A stretch of 32,111 nucleotides of DNA, taken from contig JAIRME010000003.1 of NCBI GenBank assembly GCA_031258945.1, forward strand, positions 1 through 32,111. Direction: 5' to 3'. The notes below the pieces were generated by a model, which saw only the letters and a program-made list of their open reading frames with translations, did not search any database and was not told the DNA's origin. This DNA is from Mycoplasmataceae bacterium (lineage in GTDB: Bacteria; Bacillota_I; Bacilli_A; Mycoplasmatales; Mycoplasmoidaceae). Position 1 is the first letter of the stretch. Every line of letters begins with the position of its first letter. A program made the translations under genes and the position numbers. This document shows positions 1 to 8,476 of this stretch, piece after piece.

Positions 1-28
1 CCACCATTTAAAACAGTGTCGTTTTACC

Positions 29-73
29 AAAAAAAGAAACCTAAATTGAAATTTATAATGGTTTCTTTTTTTT
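29..73. terminator. Bidirectional intrinsic terminator
   Basis: A 13-bp perfect inverted repeat (29-41 with 60-72, core GAAACC/GGTTTC) encloses an 18-nt loop. It is flanked by an A7 run on the left and a T8 run (66-73) on the right, so it can act as a hairpin plus U-tract on either strand. On the minus strand it lies about 25 nt beyond the stop of the Bax-inhibitor-like gene. On the plus strand it would end a gene lying before the window. Confidence 0.75.
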
Positions 74-97
74 AAAATGTGTAATTATAACTAGAAT

Positions 98-931
98 TTA
101 TCTAGCGAAACGCAACACAAAAATAGCAATATTTCAAATTAAACCTACTAAATCAACTAATAATCTAAAACCAAAAATCATGGCTAATGTTCAACTTAAT
201 TGAGTGTTATCAATTGTTAAAAATTGTTGAGTCTTACTAATGACACTAATATCAAATACCATATAAAGTAAAAATAAAATAGTAGATAAACCGATAATCA
301 TCAAAAATAAACCGTCACTACCAAAGCTGCTTGTAAAACTTGCTACAATTGTAGCAATCATAAAAACAAAAAACATAACCATAAAAGCAATAGATAGAAT
401 ACTAATAAATTTACCTAAACTCATCATCGCTTTGGTTGATAACGATTTGCCAATAAGTGCAGCGATCATAAATGCTATTCCACCTGCTGCAAATACGAAT
501 ATAAGATACAATATACCTTGTTGTCCGTTAAATTGCACCATAAAAGCTAAAAATAATAAACCAAAGCCTAACCCTTCTGCCACTATGTAAACTGTCCACA
601 TTGAATAAATTAGTCCTTTGGAAACATTGCCCATTCTTGTGAATAATTTCACATTTACCACCATCGATAAAATCATAGAAACTAAAATTAAGATAATACT
701 AAAAGTTCAAAGTAAGGTAATAGAATTATTCAAAGTTTCTATGTTGTTTGACTTCCAAATTCCCATTGCAATTGCAAAACCAATTAACGCAATTAACACA
801 AAACCGATTCCAGCATAAAGCATAGAACGATTCAATAGAGACATTTGTGAACGACTAAGTGTTTTTTGCCTAGTCGCACTGACATTAGGATTTATATCGG
901 TATAGTCTTGTGTATTTATATTATCAACCAT
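98..931 (-). CDS. Bax inhibitor-1/YccA-like membrane protein
   Basis: This is a 277-residue integral membrane protein read through three TGA (Trp) codons at 707, 191 and 134. After a polar N-terminal segment of about 35 residues come roughly seven hydrophobic helices, starting with LYAGIGFVLIALIGFAIAMG. The short polar stretch MVFDISVISKTQQF before the last helix resembles the FD/YD-x-x-x-I-x-K-x-Q motif of the Bax inhibitor-1 family. That family forms pH-sensitive cation/Ca2+ leak channels; the role in mollicutes is unknown. An AAGGAG ribosome site lies 6 nt before the ATG. The gene stands alone, divergent from tlyA across a 46-nt gap with a symmetric promoter, and ends at a strong terminator. 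Family assignment is fairly safe; function is inferred. Confidence 0.75.
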
Positions 932-953
932 AAGGCACTCCTTAAATAAATAT

Positions 954-974
954 TTCGTAATTATATAATACGAA
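954..974. promoter_or_regulatory. Symmetric divergent promoter (Bax-like gene / tlyA)
   Basis: A near-perfect 21-bp dyad with arms TTCGTA and TACGAA around an A/T centre carries two overlapping -10 hexamers. TATAAT on plus (964-969) serves tlyA and TATAAT on minus (960-965) serves the Bax-like gene. The plus start point would fall about 2 nt before the tlyA ATG, making that mRNA essentially leaderless. The minus transcript would have a leader of about 22 nt with a ribosome site. No strong -35 box is visible on either side. Confidence 0.6.
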
Positions 975-977
975 TAT

Positions 978-1700
978 ATGCGGTTAGATAAATTTCTTGT
1001 GATGCAAGGGTTTTATGAAACAAGAAGTAAAGCTCAAAATGCAATTTATGCAAATCTTATTAAGGTTAATAACATTATCGTAAACAAAGTTAATTATGCA
1101 GTACAAACAAATGATCAAATTATTAAGATAAATTCAGTTGAATATGTTTCAAGGGGAGCATATAAATTATTAACTGCTATCCAAACATGAAAAATTAATT
1201 TTAATAATCAAGTTGTATTAGATGTTGGGGCTTCAACTGGTGGTTTTACTGATGTAGCCATTAAAAATGGTGCACGATATGTTTACGCTATTGATGTAGG
1301 AACTAATCAATTACACCACTCACTTATGAAAAATTCTAAAGTTAAATCAATTGAAAATAAACATTTAAAAAATTTATCGTTAGATCTATTCCAACATCAT
1401 ATTGATATCATAGTAGCCGATCTTTCCTTTATTTCATTAACCAAATTAATTGATAAATTAATTAATTTATTTAACCATTCATATCAGTGCATATTTTTAA
1501 TTAAACCTGAATTTGAATTATCACCACAAGAAATTAAAAAAGGAAAAGTCAATAACGTTAAATTATTGGATAAAGCTGTAAATAAAATCAAAAAATATGC
1601 TATTGATCATGGCTTTAAAATAATAGGGATTATCCCATCATCAATTAAAGGTAAAAAAGCTCAAAATATTGAATATTTAATTTACATGGAGAAAAAATAA
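978..1700 (+). CDS. tlyA: TlyA-family rRNA 2'-O-methyltransferase
   Basis: A 240-residue protein read through one TGA at 1188. Residues 1-60 are an S4 RNA-binding domain (MRLDKFLVMQGFYETRSKAQ). It is followed by an FtsJ-like methyltransferase domain with the SAM-binding motif LDVGASTGGFTDV, VADLSFISL and LIKPEFEL. TlyA proteins methylate ribose 2'-OH groups in 16S and/or 23S rRNA and are often annotated as hemolysin A. Length is slightly short for the family but both domains are complete. The ATG has no ribosome site and sits about 2 nt from the expected start point. Its TAA overlaps the dinB ATG by one base, so the two are co-transcribed. Confidence 0.88.
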
Positions 1701-2881
1701 TGCGCTTTATTTTGCATTTAGATATGAATTCTTTTTATGCATCTGTAGAAGAATTACAAAATAATAAATATAAAAACAAACCAATTATTGTCTCGGGATA
1801 CACTAAACGTTCTGTAGTCGCTAGCGCTAATTATATTGCACGTAAATTTGGGATTAGAGCAGCTATGCCAGTTTTTATGGCACAAAAAATGTGCCCAAGT
1901 CTATTCATTGTAACTCCCCATTTTGACCTATACCATCAATATAGCGAAAAAATCATTGATTTAATTTCTACAAAATTTACTAATAATATTGAAATTGGTT
2001 CTATTGATGAATGTTACATAGATATCACTAATATGGTTAATAGTCAATATTCACCCACAGATATCGCTACAATAATTCAAAAAACCATTAAAGTCAATAT
2101 TGGTTTAGACTGTTCAATTGGTATTGCTAATAATAAATTTTTAGCTAAAATGGCAAGCGATTACCAAAAGCCTAGAGGAATTACTACGATGTACAAAAAC
2201 GAAATAAGCGTAAAACTTTGACCACAACCAGTTGAAAATATGCTTTGAATCGGTAAAGCTAGTGCTGCATTATTAAAAAAATATGGTATTAATACAATCG
2301 GAGATGTTGCCAATGATAACAATCAACAACTATTAAAAAAATTATTAGATAAAAATTGACATACTCATTATCAACATGCAAATGGAATAGGTAGCGATCA
2401 ACTTGATTATTCTCAAAATGTACCTAAATCCATTAGTGCAAGTGAAACATTTTTAAATAATACAAATGATTTTGAGGAAATAAAAATCAAATTGAAGGAA
2501 TTAACCTGCGATGTAATAAAAAGACTCAATTACCATCAACAAAAAACTAAGACAATTTCTGTCTGTATTAAAACAACTAATTTTCAACAGTTGAGTAAAT
2601 CATATACACTTACCAATTGTGTCGATGATTACAATTCTATTATTGTTACAGTAATGCGTCTATTTCAAAAATACTTTCTTCATACAACATTACGTCTAAT
2701 TGGTGTTACTCTTTCTAACTTATTCGAAAATAAAAATTTAAAAATATCTAGCGAATTATTTGATGATTATCAACATGATATTAATAACACTAATAAAATT
2801 TATGAACATGAAATTATCGAAATAATAAATAAAAAAATGGCTAAAAATATTCTTAGTATGGCTATTGAAAAATTAAAATAA
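1700..2881 (+). CDS. dinB: Y-family DNA polymerase (DinB/Pol IV-like)
   Basis: A 393-residue translesion polymerase with several internal TGA (Trp) codons, for example at 2219, 2249 and 2357. The N-terminus LHLDMNSFYASVEEL carries the first catalytic aspartate (D8). GSIDECYIDIT holds the second acidic pair (D103, E104). CSIGIANNKFLAKMASDYQKP is the conserved palm/thumb segment. A helix-hairpin-helix-like stretch (MLWIGKASAALLKKYGI) and a C-terminal little-finger domain follow. It incorporates nucleotides opposite damaged bases at low fidelity. It is translationally coupled to tlyA by a one-base overlap. No LexA-type operator is visible, so damage induction cannot be inferred. Confidence 0.9.
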
Positions 2882-3049
2882 TTATTCAATGGTTTTATTG
2901 ATTTACTATGTTAACTAATAAAACTTCATAATACATACCAATAGTACTAATGATTTTGGGTTATTACCACTAATTTTATCAAAGTTACTCTCACCGTAGT
3001 TGTTATCTGCTTCTCTAGTATTTGCATATTTGTATTTTTACATGTTAAC

Positions 3050-3139
3050 TTAATTTTTACTCAATAACAAATCTAATTTAGAATCAAGTTGATTAAATTT
3101 TGTATCAATTTTATAAATTAATTCGTCTAATTTAGTCAT
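3050..3139 (-). CDS. 29-residue peptide resembling the tail of the preceding small protein
   Basis: ATG at 3139 opens a 29-codon frame whose product contains KIDTKFNQLDSKLDLLLSKN. This closely resembles the C-terminal end of the 68-residue protein just upstream (KFDELNDKLNILLSKK). It lies in the same frame, separated by only TAG GTT TAA. No ribosome site is seen. It could be a remnant of a tandem duplication or a real micro-protein with the same short amphipathic helix. The similarity is directly visible; expression is unproven. Confidence 0.35.
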   Translation of the reverse strand: MTKLDELIYKIDTKFNQLDSKLDLLLSKN

Positions 3140-3145
3140 TTAAAC

Positions 3146-3352
3146 CTACTTTTTGCTTAGCAGAATGTTTAATTTATCGTTCAACTCGTCAAACTTACTA
3201 TCAACATATTCGATAGTTGCATATTTCAGTTTCTTGCCACCGACTTTTGCTAATCTAACTATTCCGCTATCTTTATCGTTTCGCTTCACAGCACGATAAT
3301 TATACACATTTCCAATTTTCAAAGAACAAGCAGGATTTTTATTATTTTTCAT
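3146..3352 (-). CDS. Small hypothetical protein after ruvB
   Basis: A 68-residue basic protein that I do not recognise. The N-terminal two thirds look like a small beta domain (LKIGNVYNYRAVKRNDKDSG, IVRLAKVGGKKLKYATIEYV). The C-terminus is a heptad-like amphipathic helix (VDSKFDELNDKLNILL) that could oligomerise. The ATG at 3352 overlaps the ruvB stop by 11 nt, implying translational coupling at the end of the ruvA-ruvB operon. An upstream TTG at 3367 in the same frame is a less likely start. No membrane segment or metal motif is present. Existence as a gene is likely; function is unknown. Confidence 0.6.
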   Translation of the reverse strand: MKNNKNPACSLKIGNVYNYRAVKRNDKDSGIVRLAKVGGKKLKYATIEYVDSKFDELNDKLNILLSKK

Positions 3353-4274
3353 TTTTATATTTCTCAATAAATTGAAACCCTTTTGTTGTTAATTCGCGTC
3401 CATGAATAGAACGATGAATATATTGTTTTTGTAACAAATAAGGTTCCACCTTTGTTTCAATAGTATATATATCCACATTAATAATTTGACTAATAGTTTT
3501 TAACCCTAATGGTCGATTAGCATTTTTAATAGAGTGTAAATAATTTAAATCATCAATGTCAAGACCTTTACTGATAATTTGTAATTTTTTTAAAATTGTA
3601 TTGATTGACATTTTTTCATTGTTAATTCGAAAGTCTTTTACTCTTCTAATTAGACGATTAGCATTACGTGGAATTCCTTTTGAATTTTCCGCCAGGATTA
3701 ATAGTTCTTTTTCACTAAGATTTAATTGTAATTTACCCATAGAAGTCTTTAAGATTTCCACAATATCTCTTGTTTCATATGTTTTTATATTAAATACAAT
3801 GCCAAACCGTTCTTCTAATGGTTGAGGAATTTTGCCCAATAAAGTAGTTGCCCCAATTAAAGTAAATTGAGGAATTTTGATTCTAGTAATTCTGGAATTA
3901 AAATCTTTCCCTAAAGCAATATCAATTACAAAATCTTCCATAATACTATATAGCAGTTCCACACATTGAGGATTAATAGCATGAATTTCATCAATGAACA
4001 AAATGTCCAATTCATTTAATGTCATAGCTAAATTGATAATGTCTATATTTTTTTGTATACTGCTTCCTTGCACAATCTTAATTTTGCGATTTAATTCATT
4101 TGCGATAATATGTGCTAAAGATGTTTTACCAGTACCTGGTAATCCATACAACAAACAATGATCTAATGCTTTATTTTGGGATAAACACGAATTCAAATAA
4201 ATACGAAGATTTTCTTTTAGCTCGGATTTCCCTTTAAATTCATCTAAATTAATTGGTCTTAAATGTACCTGCAT
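3342..4274 (-). CDS. ruvB: Holliday junction branch-migration ATPase RuvB
   Basis: A 310-residue AAA+ motor of the RuvAB complex, which drives branch migration of Holliday junctions. Visible elements are the N-terminal MQVHLRPINLDEFKG, Walker A GLPGTGKTS, Walker B ILFIDEIHAI, sensor region LIGATTLLGKIPQPLEERFG, and arginine-rich RNANRLIRRVKDF. A C-terminal winged-helix domain has GLKTISQIINVDIYTIETKVEPYLL. I chose ATG 4274 because the protein then begins as other RuvB proteins do; a TTG at 4292 would add six residues. The start overlaps the ruvA stop by 26 nt, so translation is coupled. Length is slightly below the usual 330-340. Confidence 0.93.
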   Translation of the reverse strand: MQVHLRPINLDEFKGKSELKENLRIYLNSCLSQNKALDHCLLYGLPGTGKTSLAHIIANELNRKIKIVQGSSIQKNIDIINLAMTLNELDILFIDEIHAINPQCVELLYSIMEDFVIDIALGKDFNSRITRIKIPQFTLIGATTLLGKIPQPLEERFGIVFNIKTYETRDIVEILKTSMGKLQLNLSEKELLILAENSKGIPRNANRLIRRVKDFRINNEKMSINTILKKLQIISKGLDIDDLNYLHSIKNANRPLGLKTISQIINVDIYTIETKVEPYLLQKQYIHRSIHGRELTTKGFQFIEKYKNEK

Positions 4275-4857
4275 GATCTTGACCTTGAGCAATTAATTTA
4301 ATTGATTGCGATATCAAATCACTTAAATCCGCTTCTTTATTAGTTAAGTTTATATGTTTCAATGCCAATTCTATATCTTTGGCACCATAACCTAATGATT
4401 TAAGTGCTTGAACTAATTTACCTAAGTCCATCCCTTGTCGTTCGTTTGTATGGCTCGCAAAAACATCGTATAAATTATCCACAATCACTCGGGCATATTT
4501 AGGTGTAATACCATTCAAAATGCTCAAACTCTGAATATCTCTTTGAGTAATCAATTGCTTTAACGCATTGATATCATTACTACAAATATTAAGTGCGGTT
4601 TTAGGACCAATGCCATTAATACTAATTAACATTAAAAATAATTCTTTATATTCATATTGTTCAAATCCATAAAGTTCTTCAATTAAATTATTTTTATTAT
4701 TTGTACTCATGTGCTTATATAAATACAATTTTTTAATTTTATTAATTTCAAATTTATCAGGTTTTATAACATTAATTACATAACCAATATAATTATTTTC
4801 AACAGTAATAGTTTTTTTATTTATGGATATTATTTTGCCTACCATGTATGAGAACAT
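4249..4857 (-). CDS. ruvA: Holliday junction DNA-binding protein RuvA
   Basis: A 202-residue protein with the three RuvA domains. These are an N-terminal OB fold (MVGKIISINKKTITVENNYIGYVI), tandem helix-hairpin-helix motifs (LISINGIGPKTALNIC and LSILNGITPKYARVIVDNL), and a C-terminal domain (LVQALKSLGYGAKDIELAL) that contacts RuvB. RuvA tetramers bind four-way junctions and load RuvB rings. The ATG at 4857 has an AGAGAGG ribosome site. It is the first gene of a ruvA-ruvB-small-ORF operon. The 160-nt upstream gap contains an 8-bp A/T inverted repeat (4962-4981) of unclear meaning. No RuvC gene is in this window. Confidence 0.92.
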   Translation of the reverse strand: MFSYMVGKIISINKKTITVENNYIGYVINVIKPDKFEINKIKKLYLYKHMSTNNKNNLIEELYGFEQYEYKELFLMLISINGIGPKTALNICSNDINALKQLITQRDIQSLSILNGITPKYARVIVDNLYDVFASHTNERQGMDLGKLVQALKSLGYGAKDIELALKHINLTNKEADLSDLISQSIKLIAQGQDHAGTFKTN

Positions 4858-5017
4858 TAGTTACCTCTCTTTCATATAGTAATAGACATGTTTTTTGAAA
4901 AATGACTTAAATATTTTTAAAAATTATTTTGAATGTTGTTGAAATAATCAATAAAATCAGGGAAAATATATAAATATTTTCTATTAAAAATAATATAAAC
5001 AAACAACCCAAAAAACA

Positions 5018-6256
5018 CTATTTATCTAATTTAATTTTTTTTAAATATTCATTCATTTTAGGTTCAATAGGATTATTAACATTAATTTTGTAATACTTTT
5101 TACTAACCAACTCATTTGGTAAATATTGTTGTTTTACATAGGCATTTTGATAGTCATGTGGATACAAATATCCAGTACGCCCTAATTTAGTGGCGGACTT
5201 ATAAGATTGATCCTTAATGTGTTTTGGAATTGAATAAGTTTTACCATTTTTCACATCTTGTAATGCATCAACAATCGCTAAATAAGCAGAATTGGATTTA
5301 GGAGATAAACACATTTCAATAACAATAGCAGCAAAAATTTGTTTACATTCGGGAAAACCTACTTCTTTTGCCGCATCGCATGCAGCAATTACTCGACTAC
5401 ACAGTTGTGGATTTGCTAAACCGATGTCTTCATATGCCATTGCAATTAATCGACGGCAAAGTGATTCAAGATCACCAGCGGCTAATAGTCTAGCTAAATA
5501 ATAAATAGCCGCATCAGGATCGCTACCTCGCAATGATTTATGTAATGCTGACTTAATGTCATAGTATTCATCACCATAATCTGCCGATAATACATAAGAT
5601 TGCTGCATGACATCTCTTAGTATTTTTTTATTAATTGTTTCATTAGCATATAGTGTGTTTAAAATATCAACTATGTTGATAGCAGCTCGTAAATCACCAT
5701 TTGTTTGTTCAGCAATCATTTTTAAAATTTCGTCACTAAACTTGGTATTTAATTGAATTGTACTTAATCTTTTTTTTAAACCTTTAAATACATCTTCTTT
5801 TGACAATGAAGATAATTCAAAAATTTGACAACGACTACGAATGGCAGGATTGATTGTGAAATAGGGGTTTTCAGTCGTGGTAGCAAAAATATGAACAACA
5901 CCATTTTCTAAAAAAGGTAACAAAATGTCTTGTTTATCACGATTTAAACGATGTACTTCTTCTAAGATAATAACATAACCATTATCAGAACGTTTTGCTA
6001 AATCAATAATACTCATCAATTGTTCTTTTCTATCTATTACTGCATTGTAAATCATATGCGGTATATTTAAATCGTTTGCCAAAGCTAAAGCAATAGAAGT
6101 TTTACCGATACCAGGTACGCCATAAAAAATAAGCGAATATAAACTTCTAGTTTTTACCATTCTATTTAAAACTGAATTTTCATTAAACAAATGTAACTGT
6201 CCTATGATTTCGCTAATCGTTTTTGGTCTTAAAATTAATGCTAGTGGTTCTTTCAT
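5018..6256 (-). CDS. rarA: Replication-associated recombination ATPase RarA/MgsA
   Basis: A complete 412-residue AAA+ ATPase of the clamp-loader clade. Residues 1-20 (LALILRPKTISEIIGQLHLF) match the RarA start. Walker A is YGVPGIGKTS, Walker B VIILEEVHRLNRDKQD, sensor 1 IFATTTENPYFTINPAIRSRC. The C-terminal half has the RarA-specific tetramerisation region (ALHKSLRGSDPDAAIYYLARLLAAGDLESLCRRLIAMAYEDIGLA). RarA acts at stalled replication forks and with SSB. The ATG overlaps the upstream HxlR-gene stop by one base, so the two share a transcript, an uncommon pairing that could place rarA under the regulator's control. Confidence 0.92.
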   Translation of the reverse strand: MKEPLALILRPKTISEIIGQLHLFNENSVLNRMVKTRSLYSLIFYGVPGIGKTSIALALANDLNIPHMIYNAVIDRKEQLMSIIDLAKRSDNGYVIILEEVHRLNRDKQDILLPFLENGVVHIFATTTENPYFTINPAIRSRCQIFELSSLSKEDVFKGLKKRLSTIQLNTKFSDEILKMIAEQTNGDLRAAINIVDILNTLYANETINKKILRDVMQQSYVLSADYGDEYYDIKSALHKSLRGSDPDAAIYYLARLLAAGDLESLCRRLIAMAYEDIGLANPQLCSRVIAACDAAKEVGFPECKQIFAAIVIEMCLSPKSNSAYLAIVDALQDVKNGKTYSIPKHIKDQSYKSATKLGRTGYLYPHDYQNAYVKQQYLPNELVSKKYYKINVNNPIEPKMNEYLKKIKLDK

Positions 6257-6621
6257 TATTTATTTCCTTTATACATTTCGCAATTAACTTCAATCCCTTG
6301 ATTAATTAAATAATCTTTCCCCCATTTATACATTTCCCGCATAACATTACCAATGCTTTTCCCAAAAGTAGTTAAACTATATTCTACCTTTGGTGGGACA
6401 ATCGGATATATCTTGCGCATAATTAAACGATCTTTTTCTAATTCTCTCAATTGCTGTGTTAACATTTTGGGAGTAGCATTGTGAATATATCGATGCAATT
6501 CACTATATCGCGTTGGCCCTTTGGTAAGATATCAAAGAATAATGGCTTTATATTTACCACCAATCAAATTAATCGTAGCAGTAACCGGACATTGGATTTT
6601 ATCATGTTGTATATGCTTCAT
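6256..6621 (-). CDS. HxlR-family winged-helix transcription regulator
   Basis: A 121-residue regulator with one TGA codon read as Trp. It matches the HxlR pattern closely: CPVTATINLIGGKYKAIIL, then RYSELHRYIHNATPKMLTQQLRELEKDRLI (recognition helix region) and YPIVPPKVEYSLTTFGKSI (wing). Cys11 sits at the conserved N-terminal position used as a thiol redox switch in YodB/HypR-type members (family knowledge). It is divergent from a 36-residue cysteine-rich protein, with promoters overlapping in the 89-nt gap, and is translationally coupled to rarA. Redox or metal-responsive control of the cysteine-rich gene is inferred. A TATAAT -10 box lies 14 nt before its ATG. Confidence 0.88.
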
Positions 6622-6635
6622 AGTATCCTTTTTGG

Positions 6636-6689
6636 TATTATACTACTTAAATGTGTATACTTGACATTTTGAAAGTAATAATTTAATAT
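6636..6689. promoter_or_regulatory. Divergent promoters and putative HxlR operator
   Basis: On plus, TTGACA (6661-6666), a 17-nt spacer and TAATAT (6684-6689) make the best sigma-A-type promoter in the window. It leads to the cysteine-rich gene. On minus, TATAAT (6636-6641) serves the HxlR gene. Between them is an imperfect dyad, ATACTAC (6640-6646) and GTGTAT (6653-6658), plus TACT/AGTA words of the sort HxlR proteins bind. It lies just before the plus -35 box and overlaps the minus promoter, so one bound regulator could control both genes. The promoters are clear; the operator role is inference. Confidence 0.6.
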
Positions 6690-6710
6690 CTATATTAGGA
6701 GGAAAATAAT

Positions 6711-6821
6711 ATGAGTAATAAAAAAGAAATGTGCCCTTGTGGTTGCGGTAAAACAATTGAAGATTGTGAATGTGTAGAAGATTGTGAATGTCGCGTTAGT
6801 GGACCTTGTAAGAAGAAATAA
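6711..6821 (+). CDS. 36-residue eight-cysteine mini-protein (metallothionein-like)
   Basis: ATG at 6711 follows a perfect AGGAGG (6697-6702) and the strong promoter above. The 36-residue product has eight cysteines (C8, C10, C12, C19, C21, C25, C27, C33) arranged as CPCGCGK, DCEC, DCEC and GPCKKK. It has no membrane segment and no TGA codon. CxC spacing and a 22% cysteine content are typical of metallothioneins or small zinc/copper carriers; CPCGCGK also recalls the start of SEC-C zinc motifs. It is not assignable to a known family by eye. Its neighbour across the shared promoter is an HxlR regulator with a possible thiol switch. Its last 26 nt overlap the convergent rnmV gene. Confidence 0.7.
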   Translation: MSNKKEMCPCGCGKTIEDCECVEDCECRVSGPCKKK

Positions 6822-7326
6822 TTTGTTTCAAGGTTTTGTTATCAATGCCCATCATATTCAAACGCTTAAATAGTCGCTTATTAGTAGATTCGCTAATTTT
6901 AAAATAATCAGCAACTATTTTTCTTTTAGCTTTATTTCAATCGTGTTGTAAATATTCGTCTCAACCAATCGAATCTTTAGGTTTATGAAAAGTGACTAAA
7001 TTTTGAAAGGCATTTACAATAGTTCTAGAATCTGCTTCAGCAACTCCGATTTTTTTCTTATCCGTTATATCTGCTTTGTTAATAAAAGCCTGTTTATAAG
7101 TAATTAAATTATTTTCTAGTTTACGTCTAATTGCTTCACCTGGCCCATCTGGATCCAAAAATAATATTACTCCACGATTATTGGCAGCTTTTTGAATAAG
7201 TACTATTGTTTCTCGAGATAAATAACTACCGTTAGTTTCAATTGTATCAACATCAAATAAAGATTGAAGTTTTATCGTATCTGTTTTACCTTCTACTACT
7301 ACTATTTCTTTAATGCTGGGCTTCAT
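6796..7326 (-). CDS. rnmV: Ribonuclease M5 (5S rRNA maturation)
   Basis: A 176-residue Toprim nuclease that trims precursor 5S rRNA, normally with ribosomal protein L18. The Toprim domain shows IVVVEGKTDT (catalytic Glu), the NGSYLSRETIVLI region and LFLDPDGPGEAIRRKLE (DxD metal motif). The C-terminal part, reached through TGA codons at 6961 and 6937, ends in RKIVADYFKISESTNKRLFKRLNMMGI, typical of RNase M5. The ATG directly follows the prs stop with no gap. Its 3' end runs 26 nt into the oppositely oriented cysteine-rich gene. Confidence 0.9.
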
Positions 7327-8319
7327 TTACTTAATAAAACGTGGAGCATAATGCTCGTAAACTTTGGAAATTGAACCATTCTCACTATAATAAACTTTAA
7401 TAATCTCTGACAAATATTTACCCAAATCACAAACATGTAAATTCAATATTTTACGATTGTACACTGATTCAATGGAGTTTGTTAAATAAATGTTAGAAAT
7501 AATATTAGATTTTACTGCTTTTGATAGTCTCTCAGTCGCAGGATCACTTAAAATTCCATGTGTAGCAGCAATTGTAATAGTTTTAGCACCATGCTCTTTC
7601 AATACTTTGCAAGCGGCTACTATCGTTCCAGCGGTATCAATCATATCGTCACTAATCAAACAATCTTTATTTTTTACATTACCCAATATGTTAGATATTT
7701 CGGCATGATTCGGAGAAGGACGACGTTTATCCAAAATCGCTAATGGCAAATTTAAAGTTGTAGCAATTTGTCTTGCTCTTTTAATACCACCATAATCTGG
7801 TGAAACGATTACCAAATTGGTACAATGAATTTTCTTGATTGCTTCTCTAACTGTAATAAATGATGCTCGTAATGTATCAACTGGAATATCAAAGAAGCCT
7901 TGTGTTTGTTCGCTATGAATATCAACAATTGCTACTCTTGATGCACCAGCCCTCTCTAATAAAGTAGCAACTAATTTACTAGTAATGGGTTCACGCCCTA
8001 ATGTTTTACGGTCTTGTCTAGCATAAGCATAATAGGGAATAACGACATTAATAGCCTTAACCGATGCCCTTTTCAATGCATCAATCGCAATTAATAATTC
8101 CATAATATTTTCATTCACTGGTTTAGTAATTGATTGGATAATAGTAACCGCACGGTATCGCACAGGCACTTCTGGTCTTATCATAATTTCTCCATCAGCA
8201 AAATGAGAAATAGTTACAGGTGTTTGTTTTACACCTAAATGTTCACAAATACTATCAGTAATTTTTTTAGCTCCTGATAATCCTATGATTAAAATGTCTT
8301 TTTTGTTAGTCTTTGTCAT
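7327..8319 (-). CDS. prs: Ribose-phosphate pyrophosphokinase
   Basis: A 330-residue PRPP synthetase making phosphoribosyl pyrophosphate from ribose-5-phosphate and ATP. Motifs include FADGEIMIRPEVPVR, IIQSITKPVNENIMELLIAIDALKRAS, PYYAYARQDRK (flexible loop/ATP site), VDIHSEQTQGFFDIP, VSPDYGGIKRAR and the PRPP-binding DDMIDTAGT. I place the start at ATG 8319, which gives an N-terminus of normal length. An in-frame ATG at 8346 would add nine residues. A short GGGGTG lies just before the chosen ATG. It is co-transcribed with rnmV (zero gap). A 5-bp CCACT/AGTGG hairpin (8393-8405) lies in the leader or promoter region. Confidence 0.93.
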   Translation of the reverse strand: MTKTNKKDILIIGLSGAKKITDSICEHLGVKQTPVTISHFADGEIMIRPEVPVRYRAVTIIQSITKPVNENIMELLIAIDALKRASVKAINVVIPYYAYARQDRKTLGREPITSKLVATLLERAGASRVAIVDIHSEQTQGFFDIPVDTLRASFITVREAIKKIHCTNLVIVSPDYGGIKRARQIATTLNLPLAILDKRRPSPNHAEISNILGNVKNKDCLISDDMIDTAGTIVAACKVLKEHGAKTITIAATHGILSDPATERLSKAVKSNIISNIYLTNSIESVYNRKILNLHVCDLGKYLSEIIKVYYSENGSISKVYEHYAPRFIK

Positions 8320-8476
8320 ATCACCCCGTATGATATTTGTAATCATTATAAATGATATGTATAAACTAGAGAAATAGAAACTTTAAAGTGCACCACTAAG
8401 AGTGGAACGCTCTATATTAATTTTATAATTTTACCGTTGTTCATTTGTAAACAATAAACGAACAAAAAAATCAATA

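Noticed and set aside
1-28. CCACCA at the window edge as the 3' end of a plus-strand tRNA
   Set aside because: No acceptor stem or T arm is available to test it; six bases are not evidence.
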